DNA of 64,000 bases from an uncultured Acetatifactor sp. (GCA_910577235.1 CAJTMX010000003.1:94868-158867), one strand, 5' to 3'. Shown: positions 33,589 through 42,932, numbered from the stretch's first letter. The notes: generated from the letters alone by a model not told the origin. Made by a program: numbers and translations.

Positions 33589-35104
33589 TATTTTCTTCAC
33601 CTCCGGCAATGGTATTCATGATCTTATTCTGTGTCAGATCATCCCCTGACAACTCCCCGACCACCTTGCGGTCTCTCATAACGATCAGCCGGGAACAGGT
33701 GCGTAACATTTCATCCGTCTCCGAAGAGATAAACGTGACGCTCATGCCCTCCGAGGCAAGTTTCAGAACCAGTTTCTGTATCTCGATCTTGGTACCCACG
33801 TCGATTCCCCGGGTAGGCTCATCCAGGATCAGATATTCCGGGTGGGCCAGCAGCCAGCGGGCCAGAATGACCTTCTGCTGATTTCCTCCGGAGAGAGACT
33901 TGATAGGCGTATCCGCCGACGCCGTCTTGATCTCCAGCAGCTTTATGTATTCGTCTGCGAACTTATTTGCCTCCGCCTTGGAGAAAGGTCTGAAAAAGCC
34001 TTTCAGCACCTGCAACGCAAGTATGATATTCTCCCGCACGGACAGATCGCCAACTATGCCGTCAACCTTGCGATCCTCGGGCAGATAGGCAATACCGTTC
34101 TTCATAGCGTCAATGGGTTTGGCGATCTTGACGGTCTTCCCGTTTTTCTTCACAGTACCGCCGATCACGCGGTCCGCTCCGAAGATCGCGCGCACGCACT
34201 CGCTTCTGCCTGAACCCAACAGTCCGGTAAAGCCGTTAACCTCCCCCTTCCTGATATGGAAGTCAAAGGGCTTGATCCCCGCGTCACTTTGCAGGCCCTC
34301 GGCCTCCAACACAACGCTGTCCGCGTCCTTCCCATGGTAGACCTGACTCTCGCTGCGGATCTCCGACATATCATCCAGCTCCTTGCCCAGCATCTTGGAC
34401 ACCAACTGCACCCGGGGAAGATCCTTGATCTCGTACTCACCTACCAGCTTTCCGTCCCGCAGGACCGTGATCTTATCACATACTTCATACACCTGGTCCA
34501 GGAAGTGCGTGACGAATATAATACCCACTCCGCGGGCCTTCAAATCGCGCATCAGCCCAAACAGCTTTGCCACCTCCTGCTCGTCCAGAGACGATGTGGG
34601 CTCATCCAGTATCAATACCTTACAGTCCATATCCACTGCCCGGGCGATAGCCACCATCTGCTGTATGGCGATAGAGCAGCTCGACAACTGCTGGTCGGCT
34701 CTGGCTGGAATATCCAGAGACCGCAATATCCTGTTGGCATCCGCATTCATCTTCTTCCAGTTCTGTCCCAGACCCTTGGTCCGGCCGATATACATGTTCT
34801 CCGCCACGGATAGATTGGGGCAGAGAGTGATCTCCTGGTACACGGTACTGATTCCCAGCCTCTGGGCGTCCTGAGGGGAGCGGATAGCCACTGCTTTGTC
34901 AATCCCCTTCAGCCAGATCTGGCCCTCGTCCTTCTCGTACACGCCGGTCAAAACCTTGATCAGTGTGGATTTGCCCGCACCGTTCTCCCCCATCAGGGCG
35001 TGGATCTCTCCCTCGCACAGACTGAAGTCCACTCCCTGCAGCGCTTTGACGCCCGGAAAACTTTTATGGATATTTCTCATTTCCAAAACAGACTTTTCTT
35101 TCAC
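33575..35104 (-). CDS. Sugar ABC transporter ATP-binding protein (YtfR-like)
   Basis: A ~509-residue tandem ABC ATPase of the sugar-import type. First half: Walker A GENGAGKST, signature-like LSSCSIAIQQMVAIARAV, Walker B VLILDEPTSSLD. Second half: GLLGSGRSE (degenerate Walker A), signature LSGGNQQKVILARWL, Walker B LILDEPTRGID. A GTG at 35116 directly abuts AAGGA and cannot use it; GTG 35104, 11 bases behind AAGGAG, is the likelier start. It energises uptake by the two permeases. It lies behind a terminator hairpin that separates it from the binding protein gene. Confidence 0.9.
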   Translation of the reverse strand: MKEKSVLEMRNIHKSFPGVKALQGVDFSLCEGEIHALMGENGAGKSTLIKVLTGVYEKDEGQIWLKGIDKAVAIRSPQDAQRLGISTVYQEITLCPNLSVAENMYIGRTKGLGQNWKKMNADANRILRSLDIPARADQQLSSCSIAIQQMVAIARAVDMDCKVLILDEPTSSLDEQEVAKLFGLMRDLKARGVGIIFVTHFLDQVYEVCDKITVLRDGKLVGEYEIKDLPRVQLVSKMLGKELDDMSEIRSESQVYHGKDADSVVLEAEGLQSDAGIKPFDFHIRKGEVNGFTGLLGSGRSECVRAIFGADRVIGGTVKKNGKTVKIAKPIDAMKNGIAYLPEDRKVDGIVGDLSVRENIILALQVLKGFFRPFSKAEANKFADEYIKLLEIKTASADTPIKSLSGGNQQKVILARWLLAHPEYLILDEPTRGIDVGTKIEIQKLVLKLASEGMSVTFISSETDEMLRTCSRLIVMRDRKVVGELSGDDLTQNKIMNTIAGGEENNADA

Positions 35105-35130
35105 GGGTATGCTCACTCCTTATTTTCTGC

Positions 35131-35162
35131 AAAAAGCGCGGCAGGCGTACCTCGCCTGCCGC
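35131..35162 (-). terminator. Attenuating terminator between binding protein and ATPase genes
   Basis: On the minus strand GCGGCAGGCG (35162-35153) and CGCCTGCCGC (35147-35138) form a perfect 10-base stem with a 5-base loop, followed by GC and TTTTT (35135-35131). It sits between the YtfQ-like and YtfR-like genes. Partial readthrough would give more binding protein than transporter. Confidence 0.85.
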
Positions 35163-35185
35163 CTTTATTTAATCACATTGCCGGA

Positions 35186-36181
35186 TTAGATGCCATATTT
35201 ATCAATGTCATCTTGGGTGATCTCGTTGGCATCAAAGCCTTTTTCTTCCATGATGATCACTTTCGGGGAAATGGTCTCTCCCTTCTCCAGTTTCTGAATG
35301 ATTTCATGGATCTTGGATGCCTGGTAAGGATTGCACTGACCGTCATAGTTCCAATTCTTATTGAGCAGCTCCTGCAGAGCCCATGTGTTGCAGTCAAATC
35401 CCATGATAATGACGTCCTTGCCCACGCCATGGGAGATGTTTGCCTTGTCCAGAGCCGCCACGGCACCCTTGGCCATATCATCGTTCTCCGCATAGATCAC
35501 GTTGAAAGACTCGCCGGAATCGATAATGGACTGTACGATCTGCTGTGCTTCCTCAGCGCTCCAGTTTGCGGTCTGCTGCGTAACCAGATTCCAGTTGTCA
35601 TTGGCTTCTACTGCGGCATTCAGCGCACCGCTGCGGCCCTTCTGCGCGGCATTGCCGATAACGCCCTGGAGATGAATGATGTTATACTCGCTCAGGTTCT
35701 GATTGGTCAGCCATGTTACGGCAGTCTCACCTTCCTTGTCCATATCGGACACGATGGATGCCTCGTACAGGCTGGAGTCCGCGTCGATCACGCGGTCAAA
35801 CAGGATTACCTTGACGCCCTCAGTCTGCGCGTCCTTCAAAACGGTGTCCCAACCGGCTGTATCAGCCGCAGACAGGAGCAGATACTCTACTCCGTCCTGA
35901 ATGAACTTCTGAGCGGCATTGATCTGCTCGTCATTCATATTGCTGTAAGCAAAGGATGCGGCATAGCCGTTCTCCTCGGTGAACATGTTCTGCAGATCCT
36001 TGTTGTTGGCGGTACGATATCCGGACTCGTTGGAGTCGTTGTTGATGATACCCACCTTGATGAGTTCGCCGCCCTGATTTCCTGCATCACCGCCGGTACT
36101 TGCCGCAGGCTCGCTGCCACATGCGGTCATGCCCGCCACCATGGCGACAGTAAGTAACAATCCTAAAACTTTCTTTTTCAT
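35186..36181 (-). CDS. Sugar-binding lipoprotein of the importer (YtfQ-like)
   Basis: A 331-residue periplasmic-binding-protein-like lipoprotein. The signal peptide ends in a lipobox GMTAC with Cys21. Residues ~40-320 form a PBP1-type sugar-binding fold, closest in feel to YtfQ (galactofuranose): VGIINNDSNESGYRTANN, EYLLLSAADTAGWDTVLKDAQ, VILFDRVID, NVIYAENDDMAKGAVAAL, QCNPYQASKIHEII. It is the first gene of the importer operon, with a promoter at 36241-36269 and a terminator right after it. The actual sugar is not proven. Confidence 0.9.
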   Translation of the reverse strand: MKKKVLGLLLTVAMVAGMTACGSEPAASTGGDAGNQGGELIKVGIINNDSNESGYRTANNKDLQNMFTEENGYAASFAYSNMNDEQINAAQKFIQDGVEYLLLSAADTAGWDTVLKDAQTEGVKVILFDRVIDADSSLYEASIVSDMDKEGETAVTWLTNQNLSEYNIIHLQGVIGNAAQKGRSGALNAAVEANDNWNLVTQQTANWSAEEAQQIVQSIIDSGESFNVIYAENDDMAKGAVAALDKANISHGVGKDVIIMGFDCNTWALQELLNKNWNYDGQCNPYQASKIHEIIQKLEKGETISPKVIIMEEKGFDANEITQDDIDKYGI

Positions 36182-36240
36182 ACTCTTTCCTCCCGTTCAA
36201 TTATATGAAATATTTTGGAGCATCCGCTCCTTATGCACCA

Positions 36241-36269
36241 ATATTAACATCATCAATAATACCCGTCAA
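36241..36269 (-). promoter_or_regulatory. Promoter of the sugar importer operon
   Basis: On the minus strand TTGACG (36269-36264) and TAATAT (36246-36241) with 17-base spacing. Just downstream, in the 5' leader, a GGAGC/GCTCC hairpin (36217-36230) with a 4-base loop could be an operator or mRNA structure. The remaining AT-rich gap up to 36620 holds no gene; the divergent regulator's promoter was not pinned down. Confidence 0.7.
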
Positions 36270-36620
36270 TTTGCCAATATAGCAAATTCTCCAAGTTTAT
36301 AAGATATTTACAATACAAATTCTGTGTGATAAGATTATTTTCAGTACAAATTGTTCTCCGCAGAGATAAAAACGGTGATTTTTTTAAGAGTAATGTATGA
36401 TTTTTTATTTCAGGGCACATTTGGAGATTGCCCCAAAAGGATATTTGCGGTTTCATAAGTGTACATAATAACAACTTTGTTTTATTTAATTGTATTTTTT
36501 TAGGAGGATTTTAGGTTTTTTCCGTTGGAAATAGCACATTGGATCTGCTTTAAATCAATCATGTTGATTTTTTATGGGAATATTTACAGGTCTACAGGAC
36601 ATGCAGAAAGGAAGGCGCTG

Positions 36621-37697
36621 ATGGCTGTCAAATACAAATGGCTGGCAGAACAGCTTCGCAAAAAAGTATATGACAATATGGAAAGGGGCATCCCGAAGTT
36701 TCCCTCCGAGCAGGAGTTGTGTCTCCATTACCGGGTAAGCCGCCAGACCGTGCGCCAGTCTCTGGCGCTTTTGGAACAGGAGGGGCTGATCCTTAGGAGG
36801 CAGGGCAGCGGTTCCTACATTACGGGGCTTACCCCGGGAGAAAACACCGTGGGCCTGCTGCTCGTGGACGATCAGGACGCGCACCATACCGCCCTGCTGG
36901 ACGGCCTGCAGCAGAGCCTGTCCCAAAAAGGATTCTCTACCGGCCTGCATCTCACCGGCAACAGCACATACGCGGAGCGCGGCATCCTGTCCGGCCTGTT
37001 GGAGTCCGAATCCCCTCCCAGAGGACTGATCATAGAGGGGGTAAAGAGCGCCCTGCCCAATCCCAATCTGGATCTGTACAGGCGGCTGCGCTCCAAGGGT
37101 ATCCCCATAGTGTTCCTCTCCGGTTTCTATGGGGCACTGTCCCAAATCCCCGTTATTAGGGAGGATGATCTTGGGGGCAGCGCCCTGCTGACAAAGTATC
37201 TGCTGCAGCAGGGACACCGGACCATCGGGGCAATCTTTAAGTCGGATGACCTACAGGGGGTTGAGCGTTTCCAGGGCTTTGCGGAAACCATGCGCGAGTC
37301 CGGCATGCCCGTTCGGGATGAACGGATCTGCTGGTATGATACGGAAGACCTGGACCCTTTTTATTCCGCTCCCTATGATTTTTTGCACCGTATGGCACAG
37401 AGACGGCTGCAAGGCTGCAGCGCCGTTATCTGTCATAACAGCGAGGTAGCCTACTGGCTGTCCCGCATCCTGCCGGATGCCGTAATGGCATCCTGTGAGA
37501 ATACCTATTTGGGTGCGGGTGATCCTTCGACTTTCACCGGGTTGGAGCGAAACCCCCGCGAGCTGGGAAACTTGGCGGCCCAAGCCATAACGGACCGCCT
37601 GAGGGGACTGCCCGTGTCCTCGCGGGAGCTGCCCCTTAAGCTTATCCCTTTGTCCCCATACGGTACTCCCTGGGACTCAAGCCGTGATTTTTCTTAA
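36621..37697 (+). CDS. GntR-LacI hybrid transcriptional regulator (AraR-like)
   Basis: A 358-residue regulator with an N-terminal GntR winged helix (residues ~4-72: PKFPSEQELCLHYRVSRQTVRQSLALLEQEGLILRRQGSGSYIT) joined to a C-terminal LacI/PBP1-type sugar-binding domain (NTVGLLLVDDQ onward). This architecture is that of AraR. Start ATG 36621 follows GGAAGG by about 8 bases; upstream in-frame sequence lacks a ribosome binding site. It is divergent from the importer operon and its most likely target is that operon's promoter. It overlaps the 3' end of the convergent YesN-like gene by 56 bases. Confidence 0.88.
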   Translation: MAVKYKWLAEQLRKKVYDNMERGIPKFPSEQELCLHYRVSRQTVRQSLALLEQEGLILRRQGSGSYITGLTPGENTVGLLLVDDQDAHHTALLDGLQQSLSQKGFSTGLHLTGNSTYAERGILSGLLESESPPRGLIIEGVKSALPNPNLDLYRRLRSKGIPIVFLSGFYGALSQIPVIREDDLGGSALLTKYLLQQGHRTIGAIFKSDDLQGVERFQGFAETMRESGMPVRDERICWYDTEDLDPFYSAPYDFLHRMAQRRLQGCSAVICHNSEVAYWLSRILPDAVMASCENTYLGAGDPSTFTGLERNPRELGNLAAQAITDRLRGLPVSSRELPLKLIPLSPYGTPWDSSRDFS

Positions 37698-39255
37698 ATA
37701 CAAAACTGAAATAATGGGGGTCCTTATAACCTGCCAGCATAGCGATCTCGCCGGATGACTTATCCGTGGTCTTTAAGAGTTTTCTGGCCTTTTCCATCCT
37801 TTTGGCAGTCACATATTCCACAAAGGTACTCTCCATGCTCTGGCTGAATATGGCGCTGAAATAATTGGCGCTCACGCCCACTTCCTCGGATACGCTGTTC
37901 AGGGAAAGGCTTTCCTGGTCAAAATTCGCGTCGATATACTCCAGGGCTTTGTGCAGTATCTTGCCTTTCTGATAGTCGCTCTCCTTATTGCGGAAGAAAA
38001 ATGCCGTCTCCAGCATATCCGTGAGATACTCTTCCACATCCTCCGGTGCCATGTTCATATCCCACGCGGGATTGCGCATTCTGCCCTCGAATTCCTCGTC
38101 GGATATTCCCAGGGAATCCCTATAGGAAGACACGGCAAAACGGATATTCAACACCACATAGTCCCGAAACATCCTGGAGGAAAGCGCCTCCCGGATATTT
38201 TGCAGATAGGAGTCCACAAAATCCCGGATCTCGCCCACGTTTCCGCCAAACAGAAAATCACGTATAACCTTGGGGTCCATCTGGGCAGGATCGACCTCCT
38301 TGATCTCCCTCTCCTCCTGTCCATTGTGTTGCTCCTCCAGAAGCTGCTCCGATAGTATGTGCAGTCTGGGGGCTATAAACCGATAGGCCAGGCAGTGATT
38401 AACCACCAGATAGCATTCCGGCAGCATACTCATTCTCTCCACGGCTTTTCCCGTGGCCACATACCAGTCCAACAATTCCTGTGTATCCTCGCAGCATTTC
38501 TGTATATGGTGGATAGCCCTCTGAATCAGTTCCGGCAGTTCCTCCGCCGCTCCCTTGATCAGTACGCCATAACAGTCAACATTCCATCTGAAAAGTATGT
38601 ATCCGCCCCTGCGCAGAAAGTAATGAAGAATCATATCCTGCCGCCTCGAAACCCGTTCCCTCATCTCCTGAGAAAGATCTCTCTTCTCCCTCAGATAAAA
38701 AAACAGCAGGTTATACCAAGGTGCCGAGACCTCCAGAGACGCCCTTGCCGCCTCCTCATAGATCTCCGATACAGAGAGTTCTCCTCCCAACACCTTCTCA
38801 AAAAAGCGCCTTCTGGAGAATTGTTCATACTCATGCATCTCATACTGATACTTAGCCTGATAGTCTTCCGCCTCCGCGCTCTGCTCTATCTTGTCTTTCA
38901 GCTCTGTCAGAACCTTTTTCAACGCGTGCTTGGTGATGGGTTTCAGAAGGTACTGCTCCACCCCCAGTTCGATAGCCGTCCTGGCATACTCAAAGTCGTC
39001 ATATCCGCTGATAATGACTATCTTCATCCTGGGAAATTCCCCGGACACGATCCTGCACAGGGACAAGCCGTCCATAAAGGGCATCTTGATGTCTGTGATC
39101 AACACATCCGGTTTAGTCTGCCGGATCAGCGGAAGCGCCATCTCCCCGTCCGCCGCCTCGCCCACAAAGCGGTAACCGTATTGCTCCCAGGGTATGGTGT
39201 TCTTGAGCCCCTCCCTGATCACGGTCTCATCCTCCACTAAAAACAGTTTTATCAT
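37642..39255 (-). CDS. AraC-type response regulator (YesN-like)
   Basis: A 537-residue response regulator. The receiver domain spans residues 1-120 (VEDE, D55 in ITDIKMPFMDG, K105 in LLKPI). A ~290-residue middle region of the YesN type follows, then a C-terminal AraC double helix-turn-helix (~430-537: SLNSVSEEVGVSANYFSAIF, then GEIAMLAGYKDPHYFSFVFKK). It is the output of the histidine kinase encoded two genes upstream on the same strand; a binding lipoprotein gene lies between. The last 56 bases overlap the convergent GntR-LacI gene. Probable targets are sugar utilisation genes, possibly the importer. Confidence 0.9.
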   Translation of the reverse strand: MIKLFLVEDETVIREGLKNTIPWEQYGYRFVGEAADGEMALPLIRQTKPDVLITDIKMPFMDGLSLCRIVSGEFPRMKIVIISGYDDFEYARTAIELGVEQYLLKPITKHALKKVLTELKDKIEQSAEAEDYQAKYQYEMHEYEQFSRRRFFEKVLGGELSVSEIYEEAARASLEVSAPWYNLLFFYLREKRDLSQEMRERVSRRQDMILHYFLRRGGYILFRWNVDCYGVLIKGAAEELPELIQRAIHHIQKCCEDTQELLDWYVATGKAVERMSMLPECYLVVNHCLAYRFIAPRLHILSEQLLEEQHNGQEEREIKEVDPAQMDPKVIRDFLFGGNVGEIRDFVDSYLQNIREALSSRMFRDYVVLNIRFAVSSYRDSLGISDEEFEGRMRNPAWDMNMAPEDVEEYLTDMLETAFFFRNKESDYQKGKILHKALEYIDANFDQESLSLNSVSEEVGVSANYFSAIFSQSMESTFVEYVTAKRMEKARKLLKTTDKSSGEIAMLAGYKDPHYFSFVFKKNHGLSPREYRMGTKG

Positions 39256-39266
39256 GTCTCACCTCG

Positions 39267-40301
39267 TCAATAATCCCGGTCATCCAGATACTCTCCCACA
39301 TTTTCCGGCGTAAATACCTGTTCCTCCATATAAAAAGTTTTGTCAACCTCTTCTCCCCGCTCCAGCGCCTGGATGATCTGTTCCACCAATTCTCCCTGCC
39401 TGGGGTTACACTCGATGTCCACATTGATCACGCCCTGCTCAACCAATTTCAGAGCCGCCTTGACCGCGTCAAAAGATATCAGGATCACGTCCCCCTCTGT
39501 TCCCGTGGAGATCCCCCGGCGGTTCATGGCGTCCAACGCGCCGAAAGTCATATCGTCATTCTGAGAGACGACCACATCGATATCCTCATATTTGATCAGA
39601 AGACTTTCCATGACTTCCCGGCCTTTGGCCGTGGTGTATTCCGCGTCCACCTGTTCCAGAATGATCCAGTTCTCATGGGTGTCAGCTATCTCCTGAAAGC
39701 CTTCGGTCCTTCCGATGGCGGCGGTAGCGCCCTCCGTTCCCTGGAGTACCACAATATGGATCTGCTCATCCTGCCGGTTCTGCTCTACAAGGTATTCTTC
39801 CAGCCATATCCCGGCGTTATTGCCCTCCCTGTGAAAATCGGAACCCACCCACGCGGTATACAGGGAATCATCCTCCACATCCACCTGCCGGTCCATAAGT
39901 ATCACCGGTATCTCCGCATCTTTCGCCTCCTGCAGGACTATATCCCATCCGCTCTCGGTGATGGGGGAAAAAACGATATAATCCACTTGCCGGGAAATAA
40001 ACCGCCGGATCGCCTTGATCTGATTGTCCTGCTTTTGCCGTGCGTTGCTGAAAAGCAGAAAATAGCCTTTCTCGCTGGTAAACGCCTCCTGGATGGATAC
40101 CGTGTTGGCTGTTCTCCACACAGACTCGCTCCCCACCTGGGATACGCCCACCACCACCAGATCCCCCTCGTCGACGGCGGAGGACTCCTCCTGTTCCCGG
40201 CTGATGTTGAACTGTCCCACGCATCCTGTGAGTACAGATATCATCAAAATCGGGAGCAGATATCCAAATGCTCTTCTTTTGCCGCAACCTTTCCCTCTCA
40301 T
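39267..40301 (-). CDS. Sugar-binding lipoprotein linked to the two-component system
   Basis: A 344-residue lipoprotein: a basic N-terminus, hydrophobic stretch ~13-26, lipobox LTGC (Cys27), then a PBP1-type sugar-binding fold. It resembles the importer's YtfQ-like protein: VVGVSQVGSESVWRTANTVSIQEAF, YIVFSPITESGWDIVLQEA, VILMDRQVD, and IECNPRQGELVEQIIQAL. Lying between the kinase and regulator genes with a 4-base overlap to the kinase, it is likely the ligand-binding partner of the kinase, not a transport protein. No permease genes lie beside it. Confidence 0.87.
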   Translation of the reverse strand: MRGKGCGKRRAFGYLLPILMISVLTGCVGQFNISREQEESSAVDEGDLVVVGVSQVGSESVWRTANTVSIQEAFTSEKGYFLLFSNARQKQDNQIKAIRRFISRQVDYIVFSPITESGWDIVLQEAKDAEIPVILMDRQVDVEDDSLYTAWVGSDFHREGNNAGIWLEEYLVEQNRQDEQIHIVVLQGTEGATAAIGRTEGFQEIADTHENWIILEQVDAEYTTAKGREVMESLLIKYEDIDVVVSQNDDMTFGALDAMNRRGISTGTEGDVILISFDAVKAALKLVEQGVINVDIECNPRQGELVEQIIQALERGEEVDKTFYMEEQVFTPENVGEYLDDRDY

Positions 40302-41779
40302 AATGCTTTCCCCACCTCTTCCGTCATTCTCACTGCCGGAATGGTGACCTCCACAATCGTTCCCTTCCCTTTGGTGGAACTGATCCTGAGGCCGTATTCC
40401 TCCCCAAAATACATATGTATCCTCTCGTTTACATTGGCAAGGCCAAAGCCTTTCTCCGTCTCCTGACAGGGACGGCAGATCTCTCTGCGCAGAAATTCCA
40501 GCTCGGCCTGATCCATACCGATGCCATTGTCCCGCACTGTCAGATGTATACTGTCTCCCTCTTTCTCCCCGTGAATATGAATATAGCCTTTGGCTCTCTT
40601 GTACTTTATTCCGTGGTATAACGCGTTTTCCACCAGGGGCTGCAATGTAAGCTTGGGAATCTGGTAATCATATACCGTCTGATCGATCTGGATATCGTAC
40701 TCCAGTATATCGCGGTAGCGCATTTCCTGTATCTCCAGATAATTGCGGATATGCTTCTCCTCCTCCCGGATGGAAATAAACTCTTTTCCTTTGCTGAGTA
40801 CCAGCCTGAAAAAACTGGACAGCGTAATGACCATGTTCACAGCCTGATCCGTCTCGTTACTCTCAATAAGCCAGACGATGGTATCCAGCGTATTGTACAG
40901 GAAATGAGGGTTGATCTGCTCCTGCAACAGCCGCAGATCCATTCTGCGCATCTTTTCCTCGTCCTCCCTGACCTGGTCGATCAGAGCCTGCATATTCTCC
41001 GTCATATTATTAAAGGCCAGTCCCAGCGCGGATATCTCGTCCTGGGAGCGGATACGCGCTCTAACCGCAAAATCCCCCTCCGCAACCTTTTCCGTAGCGT
41101 CACACAATTCACGTATGGGCGCAAGAATGCCTTTGGCAATCAAAAAGGTAGTACTCACCGCCACCAGGACCAGCGCCGCCGTCAATACGCTGCACAGGAT
41201 CAGAAACTGATTGATCTGCTGGTGCAGCTGGGTGGTTACTTTTTCCATGTTTCTGGTCTGATGATAAATAAAATACTGTATATCTTCCTGTATCAGTTCT
41301 GTCAGAGTATAAATATTGTTGTCCAATTCCCGGATATTTTCATTGTAATTGCCGCCCGTCAGCGAATTCTCCCGAATATCGTCCACTCTCTTTTCCAGCG
41401 TATCGATATTTCGGAGCATACTCTGCAGCCATACCATGCTCTCCTCATCCAAAGCGGCATTCATCAGCTGTGAGAAAGAGTTCCGGCACCTATGGATCAA
41501 GGCATATGGGTCTTCCAGCGTGGGGTCCTCCTCGATCCGGTCAAAGGACACATAACCCACTACCAGCTTATACAGACTTTCATCCATATCCTCCTTGAAG
41601 TTCAGATTGTAGTTGTTAGCCACTGTTATGTTGCTGACGATTTCGTCATAATTACGGCTGTAATTCAGCATGGAAGCCAGAAGGTACATGGCCAGAGACA
41701 AAAAGGGCAGAGCGGCAGTCAGGGACATCAGCAGAATTTTTCTGCGGATGGAAGATCGGAATTTTCTCTTATTGGACAT
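40298..41779 (-). CDS. LytS/YesM-type sensor histidine kinase
   Basis: A 493-residue membrane kinase. ATG 41779 has GGAG 9 bases upstream; longer frames run into the RdgB-like gene. Membrane segments lie at ~16-36 and ~192-216 around a ~150-residue helical extracellular domain, followed by HAMP (~217-270) and His_kinase with LLQEQINPHFLYNTLD (H292). The HATPase domain has LQPLVENALYHG, DNGIGM and GFGLANVNERI. It signals to the AraC-type regulator; the extracellular part probably contacts the lipoprotein encoded next. The 5' end overlaps the RdgB-like gene stop by 11 bases. Confidence 0.9.
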   Translation of the reverse strand: MSNKRKFRSSIRRKILLMSLTAALPFLSLAMYLLASMLNYSRNYDEIVSNITVANNYNLNFKEDMDESLYKLVVGYVSFDRIEEDPTLEDPYALIHRCRNSFSQLMNAALDEESMVWLQSMLRNIDTLEKRVDDIRENSLTGGNYNENIRELDNNIYTLTELIQEDIQYFIYHQTRNMEKVTTQLHQQINQFLILCSVLTAALVLVAVSTTFLIAKGILAPIRELCDATEKVAEGDFAVRARIRSQDEISALGLAFNNMTENMQALIDQVREDEEKMRRMDLRLLQEQINPHFLYNTLDTIVWLIESNETDQAVNMVITLSSFFRLVLSKGKEFISIREEEKHIRNYLEIQEMRYRDILEYDIQIDQTVYDYQIPKLTLQPLVENALYHGIKYKRAKGYIHIHGEKEGDSIHLTVRDNGIGMDQAELEFLRREICRPCQETEKGFGLANVNERIHMYFGEEYGLRISSTKGKGTIVEVTIPAVRMTEEVGKAL

Positions 41780-42383
41780 ATTTATCAGCTCCATTGGCGC
41801 GGAAAAACTCCACAAAGCCTTCATAGCCAACCAGCTCGTCCGCGTCGTGGGCATTGATGTCGTAATAGTACTCTCCTGTGTCAAGCCGCTTGGAAATACT
41901 GTCAAGAGGAAAGCCGGGACGGCGTATCTCATGGGGCTTTGCCGTGAGCAGAAACCGGTGGCTGGCCAGACTGTCATCCATGGACTCACTGACATGCTCC
42001 CTGTCCAGAATCAGACAGATCGCGTTGCGGTACCGCGCAATGATATCCCCATAGCGGGCAGCCAGTCCCCCATAATAGTCCAGCATGCCCTGATCGTCCA
42101 GATAGACACCCTGTGGAGAACGCACATGCAGCCCCGGCTGCATTTGAGGGGGAAAACCTTCCAGATACAGCCCCGAATCACAGGAAAACAGGGGAATTTT
42201 ATATTGATGGTAATAAAAGAGTGCCTTTTGCCGGGCATTTTCCAGAGGCGTACCCCCCTCCTCCGGTGCCAACGGCGTCTGTCCCATGTCCTTAAGGCTG
42301 AGCAGGCTGATCCCCAAAGGCCTCAGGGCATCCCGCATGGCCGTGTATTTGGCCGGGTTGGATGTGGCAAATAAAAGTTGCAT
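41769..42383 (-). CDS. Non-canonical purine NTP pyrophosphatase (RdgB/HAM1-like)
   Basis: A 204-residue ITPase-family protein: LLFATSNPAKYTAMRDAL at the N-terminus (substrate lysine), GTPLENARQKALFYY, then FSCDSGLYLEGFPPQMQPG with the catalytic Asp. The family removes pyrophosphate from ITP, dITP and XTP, keeping them out of nucleic acids in the cytosol. It overlaps the kinase gene start and is preceded by trmL on the same strand. Some middle motifs are diverged relative to classic RdgB, so substrate choice is less certain. Confidence 0.8.
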   Translation of the reverse strand: MQLLFATSNPAKYTAMRDALRPLGISLLSLKDMGQTPLAPEEGGTPLENARQKALFYYHQYKIPLFSCDSGLYLEGFPPQMQPGLHVRSPQGVYLDDQGMLDYYGGLAARYGDIIARYRNAICLILDREHVSESMDDSLASHRFLLTAKPHEIRRPGFPLDSISKRLDTGEYYYDINAHDADELVGYEGFVEFFRANGADKYVQ

Positions 42384-42395
42384 GGTCGTATCTCC

Positions 42396-42926
42396 TCACG
42401 TATCTGATGCCGTTTTCTCCGTCTCCACACTCTCCGTCCAATTTAGACGGTGCAGCGCTCCCTGCTCCTGCAATCCCGCAAAGTTCTGCTGCCGCAGCGC
42501 CTCATAGAGTACGATGGCTACGGAATTGGACAGATTCAGGGAGCGGATATCCGACAGCATGGGGATGCGGATACAGTTTTCCTCATGTTCCACCAGAAGT
42601 TCCTCCGGTATCCCCGCGCTCTCCCTGCCGAACATAATATAGTCGTCCGGACCGAAAGATACCTCTGTGTAACATCTCCTGGCCTTTGTGGTGGCCATCC
42701 AGATTTTGGCTCCCGGATGTTTATCCAAAAACTCCCTGTAATTCATATATCTGGATACATTTAATTTGTTCCAGTAGTCCATGCCGGCCCGGCGGATGGA
42801 TTTTTCGTCCAGATGAAACCCCAGCGGCTCGATCAGATGCAGCGTGGTCCCTGTAGCCACGCAGGTACGCCCGATGTTGCCGGTGTTGGCCGGGATCTCC
42901 GGTTGGTGCAATATAATATGGGGCAT
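42396..42926 (-). CDS. trmL: tRNA (cytidine/uridine-34 2'-O)-methyltransferase TrmL
   Basis: A 176-residue SPOUT methyltransferase. It has the TrmL N-terminus IILHQPEIPANTGNIGRTCVATGTTLHLIEPLGF and the SAM-binding trefoil knot segments DYIMFGRESAGIPEELL, IRIPMLSDIRSLNLSNSVAIVLYEALRQ. It methylates the ribose of the wobble base of certain tRNA-Leu species in E. coli. A short variable tail follows. It sits in a same-strand run with the aminotransferase upstream (6-base gap) and the RdgB-like gene downstream. Confidence 0.93.
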   Translation of the reverse strand: MPHIILHQPEIPANTGNIGRTCVATGTTLHLIEPLGFHLDEKSIRRAGMDYWNKLNVSRYMNYREFLDKHPGAKIWMATTKARRCYTEVSFGPDDYIMFGRESAGIPEELLVEHEENCIRIPMLSDIRSLNLSNSVAIVLYEALRQQNFAGLQEQGALHRLNWTESVETEKTASDT

Positions 42927-42932
42927 TGGGGC

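Noticed and set aside
41780..41995. N-terminal extension of the sensor kinase to 565 residues
   Set aside because: The added codons are an alternative-frame read of the RdgB-like gene; ATG 41779 has a ribosome binding site and is followed by a typical membrane helix.
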